Assembly (NCBI GenBank): GCA_044425555.1
Contig: JAWXVF010000063.1
Span: 1 to 13,802, forward strand
Length of the DNA: 13,802 nt
DNA from: JAWXVE01 sp044425555
GTDB taxonomy: Bacteria; Bacillota; Clostridia; Lachnospirales; Lachnospiraceae
Direction: 5' to 3'
The translations under genes and the position numbers were made by a program. Below the pieces are notes generated by a model. That model saw only the letters and a program-made list of their open reading frames with translations. It did no database searches and was not told the origin of the DNA. How positions within the stretch are numbered: position 1 is the first letter of the stretch; each line of letters starts with the position of its first letter. This document shows, in pieces, positions 13,687 through 13,802 of the stretch.

Positions 13687-13802
13687 CTATAATTCACTGG
13701 CTAATGCTTCGTTTGTAATTCTCGCTCCAAGCTTGAAACCAAACACAAATCTACCTAATGCCGTTTCAGCATTGACTACGGACCACGCATTAACAAAATC
13801 AA
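13687..13802 (-). CDS. DUF6809-like protein, C-terminal part only
   Basis: A reading frame enters from the right window edge and ends with TAG at 13687-13689, leaving 37 visible residues: NAWSVVNAETALGRFVFGF, then KLGARITNEALASEL. The pattern of a short helix with F-x-x-G-F-x-L-G-x-R before a final E-x-L matches the C-terminus of DUF6809 proteins, which I associate with tnpV in clostridial elements. Its function is unknown. It runs directly into tnpV with a 9-nt gap. Confidence 0.65.
   Translation of the reverse strand, partial: DFVNAWSVVNAETALGRFVFGFKLGARITNEALASEL

Larger units (their letters stand above)
6629..13802. mobile_element. Integrative/mobilizable element (serine-recombinase type), right end outside window
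   Basis: The genes right of leuS form a recognisable Clostridia-type mobilizable element: large serine recombinase, small unknown genes, relaxase fragment, mobC, RepA-like helicase, tnpV and a DUF6809-like gene, all on the - strand. A BlaI/BlaR1-like cassette lies among them on the + strand. No type IV secretion genes are seen, so transfer would depend on a helper element, and the relaxase looks truncated. The left junction must lie between the leuS stop (6628) and the recombinase stop (6742), because both coding sequences are intact. I could not identify an att core or a flanking duplication, since the right junction is not visible. The element start given here is the earliest possible one. 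Confidence 0.8.

Noticed and set aside
1..13802. CRISPR arrays, tRNA or rRNA genes, insertion sequences
   Set aside because: No regularly spaced repeats, no cloverleaf or rRNA sequence, and no DDE transposase were seen on either strand.

Overview
The window is AT-rich DNA that looks like a low-GC anaerobic Firmicute, probably class Clostridia and possibly Lachnospiraceae. That placement is an inference from the gene families: a cobalamin-dependent MetH split from its activation domain, a bacterial-type LeuRS, and a Clostridia-style mobilizable element with TnpV, a DUF6809-like protein and a DUF4368-type large serine recombinase. No rRNA or other marker is present to fix the genus.

Positions 1-6740 are ordinary chromosome on the + strand. 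The end of an O-acetylhomoserine sulfhydrylase (metY) runs into a separate MetH reactivation-domain gene and then metH. The last two overlap by 23 nt, so the three look like one methionine operon: O-acetylhomoserine plus sulfide gives homocysteine, MetH methylates it, and the activation protein rescues oxidised cobalamin. After a 94-nt gap comes leuS, followed by a strong intrinsic terminator.

From about 6740 to the right edge lies a partly visible integrative/mobilizable element. Its backbone is read on the - strand, listed here right to left: the tail of a DUF6809-like gene, tnpV, a RepA-like AAA+ helicase, a candidate oriT, mobC, a relaxase gene cut down to its N-terminal catalytic part, two small unknown genes, and a 536-aa TndX/TnpX-like serine recombinase. 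The recombinase stop codon sits in the T-tract of the leuS terminator, so the left junction must be within roughly 110 bp of leuS. The right end is outside the window.

Inside this backbone, on the opposite (+) strand, sits a two-gene cassette: a BlaI/MecI-type repressor and a BlaR1/MecR1-type M56 membrane protease. It has its own promoter with two tandem dyad operators. There is no beta-lactamase and no penicillin-binding sensor domain. The extracytoplasmic sensor is replaced by an unrelated domain of about 130 residues. An imperfect direct repeat of about 54 bp, consisting of a terminator hairpin arm and a conserved tail, lies just before and just after the cassette, which suggests a discrete inserted or exchanged module. 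This cassette and its flanking repeats are the most unusual thing in the window. The 520-nt gap between helicase and cassette also holds a duplicated 28-bp motif that could be an origin or tandem promoters.
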